DNA of 64,000 nucleotides from Artemisia argyi. Taxonomy: Eukaryota; Streptophyta; Magnoliopsida; Asterales; Asteraceae. Positions 22,440-34,727 of this stretch are shown in pieces (position 1 is the first letter of the stretch; every line of letters begins with the position of its first letter). The translations under genes were made by a program, and so were the position numbers. The notes beneath the pieces were generated by a model. The model did no database searches. It was not told the origin of the DNA and saw nothing but the letters and a program-made list of their open reading frames with translations. The stretch lies in assembly GCA_030686995.1 (NCBI GenBank), contig CM060709.1, positions 267,218,057-267,282,056 of the forward strand. The letters are read 5' to 3'.

Positions 22440-23599
22440 ATGAGGAAGAAAGTTGACGAACGTATCAGAACCCTAATTGAAAACGGTGTCAAAACTAGAC
22501 ACCGTTCCATTTTTGTTATTATTGGTGACAAGTCACGTGACCAGGTCATACACTCAACAGCACATATATTAATATTTTATATTTATTGAGTAGTATTAAT
22601 AATTAATATTAACTAATATGTGTGTTTTTGGGTGTTGTGATGACAGATTGTGAACCTTCACTATATGCTTAGCAAATCAGTTGTTAAGTCTAGACCTAAT
22701 GTTCTTTGGTGTTACAGAGATAAGCTTGAACTTAGCAGGTTTTTCTTCATCTACTTTTTTATGAATTGTATGATATTGCGTAATACTTTAGTATATACCA
22801 TGTTTGTAAAATTGTTGTGTCATATGTATTGCGGACTGATTGTAGCTTAAGGACAGTAGCTAAATTCATATGACATATTACATAACAAATATTACATATA
22901 ATATTAGCAAGGTAAGTTAGTATTGCGTTTAGACAGTAGGTGTAGTGCTACTAGCATACTCACATATAGATATCAACATAAATACACATGTTAGATAATT
23001 TATAAAGAAGAAAATACGGTTTTGTTTTGCTACTAGAAAAAAGAAAACTTTAGAAAATTAGGCGTAGATGTCGTTGAAGAAGATGGAAGCATGGACTTGC
23101 TGGAGGCTTGTTTTGATTTTGGATTTTTCTTCTAAGTTGTAAATTGATAGGTGGGTATACAGCACTAATAAGTCAAAAGCTTTAAAATTTGTCAACCGGG
23201 AAAAACTGTCAGTAGCCCTATTATTCACTAGGTGAGCCTTAGCACATAAGGGAAGGCTCCAATGAACGTGTTTAACCTTGTCCTGAAAAAATCCGAAGAG
23301 GTTGAGCCCGGTGCTCATCTGAACCAGGCTCACTTTTCTCAAAAGTGGTACAATAGTTAAAGGTGTATCTACTGTCAATTTTGGCTTATTTAGCACTTGC
23401 TAATGCAATTATAGTAGTTAGTTTTTAGGTAAACTATCAATCGTAGGAGTTGGCATTTCAGTATAGGATCTTAATGTAGATTGATTTGTCTACAAGATAG
23501 GTGAACATATAACGATATCTTTCATGGTATAAACATATATGTGGAGATGGGGCAGAAACATCTTTCTCTTTAATGAGCATGCTCTTCAGCAAGTTCTCT

Positions 23600-23640
<41 letters not shown>

Positions 23641-24735
23641 TATTATTATTATTATTTTTTCAAGTTGTGACAAGAGAGTTGAAATCTTGGCTAATTTTAT
23701 TTTGTCACCGTGTCTTGCAGTCATAAGAAAAAACGGGTGAAGCAGGTTAAGAAGCTCATGCACAGAGGACTTCTAGACCCTGAGAAGGTTGACCCCTTCT
23801 CACTTTTCCTTGAAACTGCAGGGATCACCTATTGTCAGTACAAGGATTCTGAAAGGATTCTTGGTAATACATTTGGCATGTGCATACTACAGGTAGACCA
23901 TTCACGTTCCCTATAAATCAAGTTCGGATGTAATTGGTACGTGTTCATATGCAAGGTGTTAAATGTGTTTTTCTCTCAGGATTTTGAGGCTTTGACACCA
24001 AATCTTCTAGCAAGAACTATAGAGACAGTGGAAGGTGGTGGATTAGTTATTCTGTTGCTTCGTTCTTTGTCTTCACTTACCAGTCTATATACCATGGTCA
24101 TGGTACGTGTCAGAATTTTTTTCTACCAGTTCCTTTAAACACTATTAATGATATGATCAGTAAATTGGAAGTGTTATGAGTTTATCAGCTGTGTTGTAGC
24201 AACAACTCTGTTCTAATGTGTTAATTTTAAGTAATACATTTGACTGATAATCAAGCATGTTTTCAGATAAAAAGAATTATTAACTAGATGGTTGGTACTT
24301 GCAGGATGTACATGAGAGATTCCGCACAGAATCTCACACATTAGCTACTGGACGCTTCAATGAACGTTTCTTACTTTCTCTTGCATCATGTGGATCTTGT
24401 ATAGTTATGGATGACGAGTTAAATATACTACCAATCTCATCTCATATGAAGTCAGTCACACCGGTTCCAGTAAAAGAGGTACTTTCCAGCAATATGAAAT
24501 GATACTTTGAGATTATTTGTTGTTCAATGCTGACTTTTGTTAGTTCCATTGGAACTGCATTCTAATTTTTTAATGTTGCTTCTTGTTGTCAATGAAAGGA
24601 CTCCGAGGGACTCTCAGAAGCAGAGCGTGAATTGAAAGATATGAAAGAAGAATTGAAAGATGCGTTTCCTGTTGGTCCACTGATTAAAAAGTGTTGCACA
24701 CATGACCAGGTAACAATGTTGTTTTAAGAAATGAT

Positions 24736-24773
<38 letters not shown>

Positions 24774-27700
24774 TTTTTATTTTTTTAATATCTTAGTTTG
24801 CCAGCTTAGATATTTTTGGTATCTCCAATACAATAGATGCCGTGATACATCCTATTGAGCAGTTCATTTGATGGGGTCTTCCTTGATATTGAAATTATAC
24901 AATTTTATGCATACGTGGAGTTGATGTAATTTGTATATTTTATGTAGGCAAAAGCAGTAAGTCACTTTCTTGACGCGATATTGGATAAGACACTTTGCAG
25001 CACAGTGGCTTTGCTTGCTGGTCGTGGGCGTGGGAAGTCAGCTGCACTTGGTCTTGCAATTGCTGGAGCGGTTGCTGCAGGGTAACTCCTCTGCCTATAG
25101 GAGTATCTGACATATGACGCGTTGGTTTCACTTGAATATTTTGATTTAATGAATGTTTGATTTTACAGGTATTCAAATATCTTTGTGACTGCTCCTAGCC
25201 CGGAAAATTTAAAAACTTTGTTTGACTTTATAACAAAGGGATTTGATATGCTTGAGTACAAGGTAAAACCAGTTTTTTTTAATTGTCTGATTTATATTGT
25301 TGATCTGACTGACTCTGCTTTATTAAACTTTGATCGTACCTGCCCTTTAATATGGTTTTCTGACACTTTTCAGGAGCATCTAGATTATGATATTGTGAAA
25401 AGCTCAAACCCAGAGTTAAAGAAAGTGACCACTAGAATAAATATCTACAAACAGCATAGACAGACAATTCAGGTATTTATGCATTTGACTCTTTTGGAAA
25501 TAAACTTTTGTATGAGAATCTATGTTATTCAGATTATACTTATCTATTACCACGATACAGTATCAATATCATATATGCATTACAAGTTGTGGTTGTGGGG
25601 AATTTCCTGCTTGCAAAATATGATAGTTTCTGCTTTATCTTGATAATTATAACCATTTTTGTTCTTGCAGTATATACAACCTCATGAATATACAAAACTT
25701 TCTCAAGTCGAACTTTTGGTGGTTGATGAAGCCGCTGCTATTCCACTGCCGATTGTGAAGTCTTTGCTTGGGCCTTATCTTGTTTTTCTGTCTTCTACTG
25801 TTAATGGGTATGAAGTATACATTTATTCTCATTATCTTCACATGTTTGCTTGCATAATCTTTCACATAATGTACTTGCTTCTTTCTTAAAGCTATGAAGG
25901 TACAGGGCGGTCTTTATCTTTAAAGCTACTGCAGCAATTAGAAGAACAAAACCGAGCACCTACAAAAGGCAAAGAGGCTGTTTCTTCTGGTATGATAAGT
26001 TGGCATATATAATTTTTGGGTAAATGTGTGTTTGAGATGGTTCTTTCGTTACAAACTTAGTGTTCAATTTTTTTAATGCAGGTCGCCTTTTTAAGAAGAT
26101 TGATTTGAATGAAGCTATTAGATATGCTTCTGGTGATCCAGTTGAATTATGGCTCAACAATTTACTTTGTTTGGACATAGCGAATTCCATCCCAAGCATT
26201 AACAGGTTAATAAAAGTTCTGAAAAGCTGTATTAATTAGCATTTTAGCTATATATCTTCATTGACTAACTTGTTTGTACATATAGTTTTCCTCCTCCCGG
26301 TGAATGTGATCTATACTATGTTAACCGGGACACACTTTTCTCGTATCATAAAGACAGCGAGTTATTTCTGCAGGTAGTCATCGGTACATTTGATTATTGT
26401 TCATAGTTGTTTATTCATGTATTAGTTGTGCTTACATATTCTCACACTATTCAGAGAATGATGGCCTTATACGTTGCTTCTCACTACAAAAATTCTCCAA
26501 ATGATCTCCAATTATTGGCTGATGCTCCAGCTCATCACTTGTTCGTCTTACTCGGTACACTTTTTCTTTGTTAATTTTTTTTTATTACTATGGTCAATAT
26601 TATGACTTCCAGCCTTACTTCATATCTTAGTAAATCGAAAAACGTAGTCCCTTTAGCTTGTCATATGTAGGTGAATTAGGAAGTCCTTTGTTTGCTGATA
26701 TACTTGTATTTATTACTTGACACCTACAGTATGTTTATAAAATGTATGTGTGCAGGTCCTGTAAACGAGGCCAAGAATCAGCTCCCAGATATTCTTTGTG
26801 TCATCCAGGTTTGTTCTTTTTGTTTTTTCTAGCTCTAGAAATGGAAATACTTCTACTTCTTATTTATAAGGATAATTCATTAATTGTTTTACAGGTGTGT
26901 CTTGAAGGAAAAATTTCAAAGGCTTCCGCTATGAAAAGTTTAAGTGCTGGTCATTCGCCTTCTGGTGACCAGATTCCATGGAAATTTTGCGAGCAGTTCC
27001 AAGATAAAGACTTTCCAAGTCTATCTGGTGCTAGAATTGTCCGCATCGCAACACATCCTAATGCAATGAAGGTAATTCTACTTGATTTGCACCCTTTATT
27101 TTTATTCTCTTATTTTTAACGTGAAGTATTACATTATTTCATTATTTACTGATTTTGGTTTCATTATATTGCAGCTTGGATATGGTTCAGCTGCCATAGA
27201 ATTGCTTTCAAGGTACAATGTCATGCTTGCATTTTTCTTGTATTGATGCATGCCATTCGTTAATCTAGGACATTGCTGATTATAACATTCTAGGTACTTT
27301 GAGGGCCAATTCACTCCTATCTCTGAAGTAGATGACGACGAGGATGATCATGAAACCCCAGATCTCAAAATTACTGAAGCGGCTGAGAAAGTAAGATCCT
27401 ATTAGTACTTAAACTTATTATAATTTTACTGTTTTCTGAATATTTAGACAAACATTTTTTGCATTGATGGCAGGTGTCATTGCTTGAAGAAAATATTAAA
27501 CCAAGGTCGGACTTACCTCCACTGCTTGTGCATCTCCGTGAAAGACGGCCCGAGAAACTTCATTACTTGGGTGTCTCATTTGGGCTTACAAGGGATTTAT
27601 TTCGTTTTTGGAGGAGACATAAGTTTGCTCCATTTTACATATGCGAAGTTCCAGTAAGTTCTTTCTGTTACTTCTCTCAGATGTTCAAACTTTCCATTCT

Positions 27701-28609
27701 TTCTTTTGCCCCTATTCTATCTTAGGATTCATACTGATTGTATTATCACCGTTATGCTTTGTGATCAGAATTCTGTGACTGGGGAGCATACATGTATGCT
27801 TTTAAAGCCACTGGACACTGATGATATTGAAGTGAATGGGTCAGATGAGCTGGGATTTTTTGGTCCTTATTATCGAGGTTTGTCTTTCTCTCAAGCAAAC
27901 ACTTATTATTCTTTTTCGGAAGTTTTTAAGATTAGACTTTGGGAGGCTTTCGAACAATCGCAACAGGAAGCTGCCAGCTTCCCCGCCCCATTGGGACTCA
28001 TGATGCGCTTGTTCAATCAGTGCCTTCTTGTCTATCCGACAGATATTTGATTTTACTCGGTTGAGGTCAAAAGCGCAACCCATGTCATCTATACACAGAT
28101 ACATGGGTTGAAAATGCCTCTCTAGTGCCGTGTTATTTTGAATATCATGTTTTATGGTAGACACTTGAAATATTTCTTTTTCTGTATGTTCTTAGCTTTC
28201 AGGTCATCATTTGCCAAGCTTCTGTGCTCTCCAAGATTTAATACAATGGATTACAAACTTGCAATGAGGTATGTGTTTGATCCTCAATGTTTCGAAGATT
28301 TTTTTTTATGTTAGCCTCTGATTTGATTACTCTGGTTTCTTTTTGGTAGCATATTGGATCCAAAACTTAACTTCGCAGATGTCGAGCCCTCATCAATCAT
28401 TTCACATGGTATTTATGATGATATCCTCAACTCGCCAATCAGTATGAGAAGGCTGGAAGCTTATGTGAACAACCTTGCTGATCATCATCTGGTAAGTCTG
28501 AAGGCGTTAATTAATACAATCGTACTTGAGCCAAGGCTTTCTAAAGGATTTTGGTTTGCAAAGAAGTTTGAAATTTTGGTTCATGATTTTTAAGTCATCT
28601 TTCGGCATC

Positions 28610-28658
<49 letters not shown>

Positions 28659-29945
28659 ACAGATTTCAGATCTCAAATTGCCCCTTGCACATCTATACTT
28701 CCAGGAGAAGTTACCAGTTTCATTATCGCCTACTCAGGCCTCTGTGTTGCTATGCATGGGCCTTCAGAACCAAGATGCATCCTATACTAAGGTTTGTACC
28801 TTAAATTTTAAATTTTAGTTTGTTTAAACGGAACTCAAAATATTTATTTTGTTGGAAGAAAACATTTTAGTTTCCCCCTCTTCACCCTCAAACGGGCAAG
28901 TCTGTCATTGTGTAGTTTGCAAACGTGAGCTGAATCAAATATTCTTATTATTTTCTAATTATATTGGAATATTTGTAGATTGGGTCATAATTATTTTGTT
29001 CAAGGCTAACCGTGACACTCTACACTTGATGTTAATCTTTTCACAGAATGCCATTGAAGAGTTGGAAATGCAGCAAGTTATGACATTGTTCAGGAAAGTC
29101 ATGACGAAGTTCCACAAATATTTGGCTTCAGTATCATCTAAGCAATTTGCTGCAACTCTGCCCCAAGTCAAAGAAGTAAGTAGCAAGTTTGACTCGAGGC
29201 ATTCTTCTATTCCATTTCCTCCTGTGGGTTGGGTTGACTCACATCCCCATTTTTAGTCCTTTTTTTTGTTTTTTCATAAACAATTAAATCCATTAAATAT
29301 GATTACAGAACCCTATTGTTACAATAATAACCTAAACTTGTAAAAATAAAGGATCATAAGAGTGGTGTGTTACAAAAATGCCTTGGCCGACTTTTGACTA
29401 GGTTAGCATGTTCAACACATTTGACCCGTTCTGGATTTAGGTTATTTTTTTGACCCATTTATTGCGGAAGTGGCAAAGTTGCCAACTATAATCATTGCTA
29501 GGATTCTTTCCCATTTCTGAACCTACTTATTTGCTTCCAGGTGGATCTAAAGCCACACTCAATTTCAGTAGATGAGGATCTTGATGAAGCCGCAAAGAAA
29601 GTCAAGGTTTGTTTGGTTGACTGCTAATGACTTTATGCTGATGTCTTACGGCATTAACTTTGAACTTACATTTACCTTCTAATCTTATTTTAGGATGACT
29701 TGAAAGATAAGAGTGATGGGTTATTAAATCCGGACTTCCTCCAGAGGTATGCTATTGCTGACAAGGATTTAGATTTTGAGAGTGCTTTGCAAAACGGTGG
29801 AAAGGTACCCTCCGGTGGTGTAATTAGTGTCAAATCTAGTAAAACCAAGGCGGAGAAATATGAGAAGCGAAAAGACAAGAGTGACAAGAAAAGAAGCAAG
29901 GATGGAAGTTCTTCCAAATCATCAAAGAAGAAAAGAACAGCTTAA
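22440..29945 (+). CDS. NAT10: RNA cytidine acetyltransferase (NAT10/Kre33 family)
   Basis: The only intact host gene here. The family makes N4-acetylcytidine in 18S rRNA and tRNA, using acetyl-CoA and ATP, in the nucleolus. The 26 exons I traced join in frame to 1031 codons, close to the Arabidopsis homologue At1g10490 as I recall it. Order: N-terminal domain with DFEALTPNLLARTIE (from about residue 124); RecA-like helicase with P-loop AGRGRGKSA (about 283-291) and Walker B LLVVDEAAAIP (about 383-393); GNAT domain with GARIVRIATHPNAMK and the acetyl-CoA loop LGYGSAAIELL (about 613-638); tRNA-binding region; Lys/Ser-rich tail (about 1000-1031), probably a nucleolar signal. The start MRKKVDERIRTL is the conserved family start. 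No stop or frameshift was seen. RNA data would settle the splice sites. Confidence 0.95.
22739..23720 (+). other. Intron 2 with antisense open frame and T tract
   Basis: The longest intron of the gene. On the minus strand 23058-23396 is open for 112 codons. I do not recognise the product; it could be a fragment of an old insertion. A poly-T tract followed by TTA repeats occupies about 23600-23660, near the splice acceptor of exon 3. Confidence 0.5.
28611..28657 (+). repeat. Poly-T tract at the exon 23 splice acceptor
   Basis: About 46 consecutive T directly before GACAG and exon 23 (28663). It forms an extreme polypyrimidine tract. A shorter one lies at about 24740-24786 in intron 6. Confidence 0.85.
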
Positions 29946-30158
29946 TGAACTTACGTTTCTTGTGTCCAGTTTTAATACTGGGCATTTACAGTTTTGACTT
30001 AACCATGAATGGTTCTCTAGAGGCATGACTCGGCTTATGTTTTCTTTTTATGATTTATGTTTGGTAAAAACCAAGGCTTTACCTCTCTAGAAGAAATGAT
30101 GTATTTTCAGTACACTTATTTATTATTTAGAAGAATGCAGTCTATTTTATAAAAAAGT
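29946..30158 (+). other. NAT10: 3'UTR and downstream flank of the acetyltransferase gene
   Basis: AT-rich sequence after the TAA. No canonical AATAAA was found close to the stop, so the poly(A) site is undefined. It ends at the SINE target duplication. Confidence 0.5.
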
Positions 30159-30577
30159 TTATATGACAGCTCCTTTTTTTTGAAAATTGACTTTCATAGG
30201 GGAAATTCAAGTCCAATTTGAAACCCGATGGGGGGAAAACCTTCAATTTAAGCCGCCCGAAGGCACGACACTTAAATTGAAGTAAACCCTGCCTTCTCCA
30301 GATTCGAACCCTTGTGGGTTGAAACCAAACCTTCAATTTAAGCCGCCCGAAGGCACGACACTTAAATTGAAGTAAACCCTGCCTTCTCCAGATTCGAACC
30401 CTTGTGGGTTGAAACCTTCATTGAAGGACTTTGAAATCGTACCGACAGGGCATTGGTCCACAAGGGAGGACTTCCCGGTTTGGTCACCCAAACCGGTACT
30501 ACTCTCCACTAGGCACACTTAACTGAATAAGACATGCCCAGTGGACCACAAGCCCATTGGTTATATGACAGCTCCTT
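30159..30577 (-). mobile_element. SINE with internal 90-bp duplication
   Basis: A perfect 17-bp TSD, TTATATGACAGCTCCTT, lies at 30159-30175 and 30561-30577. The element between reads on the minus strand and ends in an A run (T run at 30174-30181). The B-box motif GGGTTCGAATC (complement) appears twice, near 30301 and 30391, because a 90-bp segment is tandemly duplicated (30239-30328 and 30329-30418). TSD length and the polymerase III box indicate LINE-mediated retroposition. The A box is less clear than in the SINE at 775-960. Confidence 0.8.
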
Positions 30578-30837
30578 AACTGTAAAGTTAAAAGAAACCG
30601 TCCACAAAATAAAGTGATTAGTCTTTTTAAAGCCGCTTTATTTTCTGAATGACGTACTTTCGAGAGGTAGTTTCTCTCCAAGGATGCTTAACTTGACAAC
30701 AGTTCGATAAAAGAGTAGTTTCTTTAGGTTGATGTTTAAGTTCACAGTTTGACAATCAAGTCAAGTGTACTAAAGTAACCAAACCATATCTTACAATCCC
30801 TGTTATAGAGTTATCTCTCTATAGGTAGAACAAGCTA
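30578..30837. other. Intergenic stretch
   Basis: AT-rich sequence between the SINE and the hAT-like element. I see no gene, repeat array or regulatory signature. Confidence 0.5.
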
Positions 30838-30845
30838 CTTATATA

Positions 30846-31533
30846 CAATGTTGTAAATATCGGTCTTGGCGGCCGATATAGCTTATCGGTGGTCGACCGA
30901 TACGATATTTCACTTATCGGTCAAAAAAATCGGTTTGGTCAAAATCGATCAAAATCGGACCTTGGCGGTCAAAATCGGACCTTTGTTATATATAAAGGAT
31001 ATTTTGCCGAGATCTTGATATTTGAGCCGATATTCTCAGCGAGATTGGCCGAGATTTAAGATTCATGTTGTTATATATAAAGGAAATTTATTAAGAAGTA
31101 GATTTGAAAATGTTGGTTGATGTTTTTGAGAAGAAGATGATAAGATGGAGAGAGAAAGTGAGTTATAAAGTTTATATTCTCATTTCTCAATTTGTAGGTT
31201 CACTTATCCCACGTGGGTGGAAAGAAAAATAAGGAGAATTGATTATTTTTCTTAAATAAATATTTATTGACCATTAATATTTTTGGCATGACATGAAAAG
31301 AGAATGTAAATGAGTAAATGATTTAAATAAATACTTATTGGTCTTTAATATTTAGTTAAATGTGTAGTTATTGACTTATTTTGTTAGAATATTACTAATA
31401 TTTATTTTTTAAAAATAATTTTCTTTATAATTTATGGTCTCCGATATATCACTGATATATCGCCGCCATATCGGTCTTGGCGCTTGGCGGTGGTCGACCG
31501 CCGAGGTACCGCCGAGCGATATTTACAACACTG
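30846..31533. mobile_element. Non-autonomous hAT-like DNA transposon
   Basis: 688 bp with terminal inverted repeats: CAATGTTGTAAATATCGGTC at the left and, complemented, CAGTGTTGTAAATATCGCTC at the right. The flanks are 8-bp direct repeats CTTATATA (30838-30845) and GTTATATA (31534-31541), with one mismatch. TIRs starting CARTG and an 8-bp TSD are hAT-type. Both subterminal regions are packed with ATCGG, CGATAT and GGCGG motifs, the usual setting of hAT transposase binding sites. There is no transposase frame. Confidence 0.7.
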
Positions 31534-31541
31534 GTTATATA

Positions 31542-31967
31542 TAGTTCCTTAAGAAAGGTACAGTGGCTCGATGGAAACTATTAGATACCAAATTAACAAA
31601 TGTTATGAACTATTTGCAATTTTGCAGTTTTAATCAAACGAGTCTTTCATTTTGGGTTTGGGAATGTTTTCACATTGGATTCATATTGCTTTCTTCTATT
31701 GCTTGTGACACTAATCCTTCCTGCTATTGTAAACTATTTTATTTTTTCTTAGAGTGCAAGGTGGAGTCGGTACGAATAACATGTTATTCGTTTGCCGCCT
31801 CAGCGCGACCTCATCACCCTCATAATAACACATCAATAACTAAAATACTCTCTAATAAAATAATAATAATAATAAAAAATAATAAAAATAAGGATGTAAG
31901 AATAAATATTTTTTTACTAGCCATCTGCATGTTCTTTCAAATGATAACAACTAACATTTCTTTTCGA
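31542..31967 (+). other. Unidentified stretch with open frame and perfect palindrome
   Basis: An open frame of 138 codons (31563-31979) has no recognisable motif and low-complexity ends, so I do not call a gene. A perfect 20-bp palindrome, ACGAATAACATGTTATTCGT, is at 31772-31791. A simple AAT-rich tract follows at about 31855-31890. Confidence 0.4.
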
Positions 31968-32604
31968 GCTAAGTACTAATCTAGTACAAAATATTTTTTT
32001 TGATCCCCAACATGGTCACTTTTAAACTAAATTCCCTAAATGGTCGCGCGCGACTACTCAACTCCGCAACCCCTCTCAAAACGCGACACGTGTCCTTATT
32101 ATGAGGCCCACATCAACTTCCAAATTTACTCAACCGACGGTGATTTGACAAGGCAACTTTATTAGAAAGGTAATAATTTTTTGATTTCTTTTGTTTTTTT
32201 GGTTTGATTTGGTACTTTTTTTTTTTAATTGTTTATGTTTATGTATTTGGATTCAAACAAAACACAACATCAGTAATCATACTCGACCGTTAATTTTTGA
32301 TTCCGTTATGATTCCGGTACGTTTTTTTCCCGATTGACACTATCAGTTAATGCGTAATTTTTCCGATTGACACTTAAGTTAAGGCTTAATTTTTTTTCCA
32401 TTTTTGTTTTCCGATTGGTACTTATAAGTTTGTTATATAGATCTACTCGACCATTATAGCTTTCATAAATAAATATGTTATCCATTAATACTTGTTAGTT
32501 TTAAAAATTAATTGTGATAATTAATAAGTGTTAGGATACTCAACCATAAGCCGCTACTCGACCAAGATCTACTCGACCGTTATAGCTTTCATAAATTAAA
32601 TATG

Positions 32605-33071
32605 TGATGACGTATAGTCCGCACTCGGGTCACGAACCCAACCAATGGACGTTACTAATACCCAAGCCCATCACGCGTAGGATATTTGATAAAGATTTGG
32701 GCTCACAAAGGCCCAAATTCGATTCTATTATTTATGGTCTTGATATAGGATCTTTTATTTATGGATAGGGATCAATGGACCGAATAAAGTGGGATACGCC
32801 AAAGGGTAAGGAGCACGAAACCAACAAGGATTTCGTGTGTATATAAAGGGCATCTTTGCTCTCATTAAGGTATCATCTCATAACCCTAACTCTTCACTAA
32901 AACCCTAAAAACCGATTACTTACTCTCACGCCGGAGGATAATCGTGGAAGACAATCCCACGGTAAGCCTAACGGTGTTTTTTGTTCTCTTAGTGCGCAGG
33001 TCTCATCATCAAGATCCAATTGATACGGGAATAGAAATCCAAACAAGGAACGCCCAACTTTTGTAACAACA
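32605..33071 (+). repeat. Tat 5' LTR
   Basis: 467 bp, TGATGACG to CAACA, nearly identical to 58581-59047. The TATA box TATATAAA is at 32840-32847. Substitutions visible between the pair are few, so the insertion is fairly recent. Confidence 0.9.
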
Positions 33072-33121
33072 AGTGGCGTCATCCGTGGGATAACACACTA
33101 AGAACTCTACTAAGAACTAGA

Positions 33122-34668
33122 ATGACAAAGCATGAAAAGTTAAATCAGCGGACTCCGCAGGCGAAGAAAACGTATGGCGACCTACAGGGGAAGAAGCATC
33201 AAAGTGATTCAGCCCCTAAACAGGCCTCTGGAACAACCAGTATGCCCAAATACCAAGGATCAGGCTCAGATTTGATCTTTATGACAATAGGACCGCTCAC
33301 AGGGACTACCCAGGCCACTACGACAACCACTAGCGCGGAAGATCTACAGCGCGATCCTTTCACCACCCCCACCAAACGGTGACAGAAACAGACCCCACTG
33401 AGCCGCCACATGCGCCTATTCGAAACAAGGGTCCTGATTTGGGAACAGACATCCTCGCGCTAGAAGGAGTCGCGCCTGAACTAGCGCCAAGTGATTTCGT
33501 GTCTCAAAACTACGAAACCTTGGTTGCCCTTATGCAAGAGGAAGCGATAAAGAGGTCAAGTCAGAGCCTGCAAGCCTGGCTCAACTTCGACCCTGAGTAT
33601 GAAGCATCTCCACCGCGTCACCGAAAGGAGAGGCGCAAGAAGGATAGCCGCCGACCCCCAGTGTTTACTAGGATCGGAAAGAAAGTTGTGGATGATGAAG
33701 CAGCTGACTTACAGTACCTGGAGGAGCACGCAGACGATTGATGGCGTACCAATGTCCACACTAGGCTTGGTAGTCGCAGGGTTCATGATAGACTTGGGCG
33801 ACGGTGCTCCCCAAGCGAAAGCCCTTCAAGCTCGGATTCCGAGGATAGTCGACGCAAGCGCCGCAAAAGAGTAAGCTCGTCCTCAAGTGACTCCTTGGAC
33901 AACGAGGACGAAGAAACAGGACACTGGAAGTCCAGGAAAAAATACCGCGACCAGGAGGACGAAGATATGTCTCGTCCCTGGCGCCGCCAAAAGGTTGATG
34001 CATTCACTCGGCGCATCAGTGATTTTTCAGAAAATAAGAGAAGTCGCATGCCCGCTAATGTTAAAACTTATGATGGAACAGGTGATCCTGACGAACACCT
34101 AAATTTTTTTGAATTAGCCGCTACCATCAAAAATTGGCCACAACCCGTGTGGTTCCACATGTTTAATTCTACATTAGTAGGGAATGCGCGAAACTGGTTC
34201 AGTAAGCTGCCACGTAGAAACATCGATGGGTTTGAAGAGTTGCGGAAGGCGTTTCGCTTGAACTTTACTCAGAGGAAGAAGTGCGCCAAGAACCTTGTCG
34301 AGCTTGCTAAGGTAAAACAGCGCCAAGGGGAATCCACAAACGCTTATGTGGAGCGCTATAAGGACGAATGCATACACGTCAAGGCATGCCCCGAAATACT
34401 GAAGATCTCAGGGTTTATGAACGGAATCAACAACCCAGAACTTATCAAAAGTTTAAACGATAGGGTTCCCCAAACCTTTGACGAACTTATGAAGCGCACG
34501 AGGTCCTTTATCCAAGGAGAAGCCGCCGCTGCGGATAGCAAGAAAGGCTACTCAAACTATTGGTCACAAGAACAGCCTAGGAGACAATCCAACGACCACA
34601 GTAGCAACCGTAACAAAAGCTACCGCAGTCAGGGGGCGGACGAGAGAATGACAAGTATACCCCACTAA
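33122..34668 (+). pseudogene. Tat gag
   Basis: Starts at the first ATG after the PBS region. Three frames follow each other (33122-33382, 33379-33741, 33895-34668). The recognisable retrotransposon gag domain is in the last, with TYDGTGDPDEHLNFF, WFHMFNSTLVGNARNWF and a Lys/Arg-rich tail. Gag forms the virus-like particle. The frame changes near 33380 and 33740 and the stop at 34668 are disabling. Confidence 0.8.
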
Positions 34669-34727
34669 CGAAGACTCCAAAGGAGATATTTGCGACGGAA
34701 GGCGCGAACTTCCCGAAACCCCCACCA

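Larger units (their letters stand above)
22440..29945 (+). other. NAT10: Exon map of the acetyltransferase gene
   Basis: Exons inferred from GT..AG sites and frame: 22440-22544, 22647-22738, 23721-23892, 23980-24102, 24305-24478, 24599-24709, 24948-25081, 25169-25262, 25374-25472, 25671-25807, 25892-25989, 26082-26205, 26286-26373, 26455-26554, 26756-26808, 26895-27071, 27175-27212, 27294-27390, 27474-27653, 27769-27877, 28196-28268, 28350-28491, 28663-28791, 29047-29175, 29541-29606, 29694-29945. The lengths sum to 3,096 nt, divisible by three. All introns begin GT and end AG. The largest is intron 2 (about 1 kb). Confidence 0.85.

Noticed and set aside
27706..28050. A separate gene of 114 codons
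   Set aside because: It is exon 20 of the acetyltransferase gene read into intron 20.
32897..33082. Minus-strand frame repeated at 58873-59055
   Set aside because: Both are inside the Tat LTR pair. No motif.
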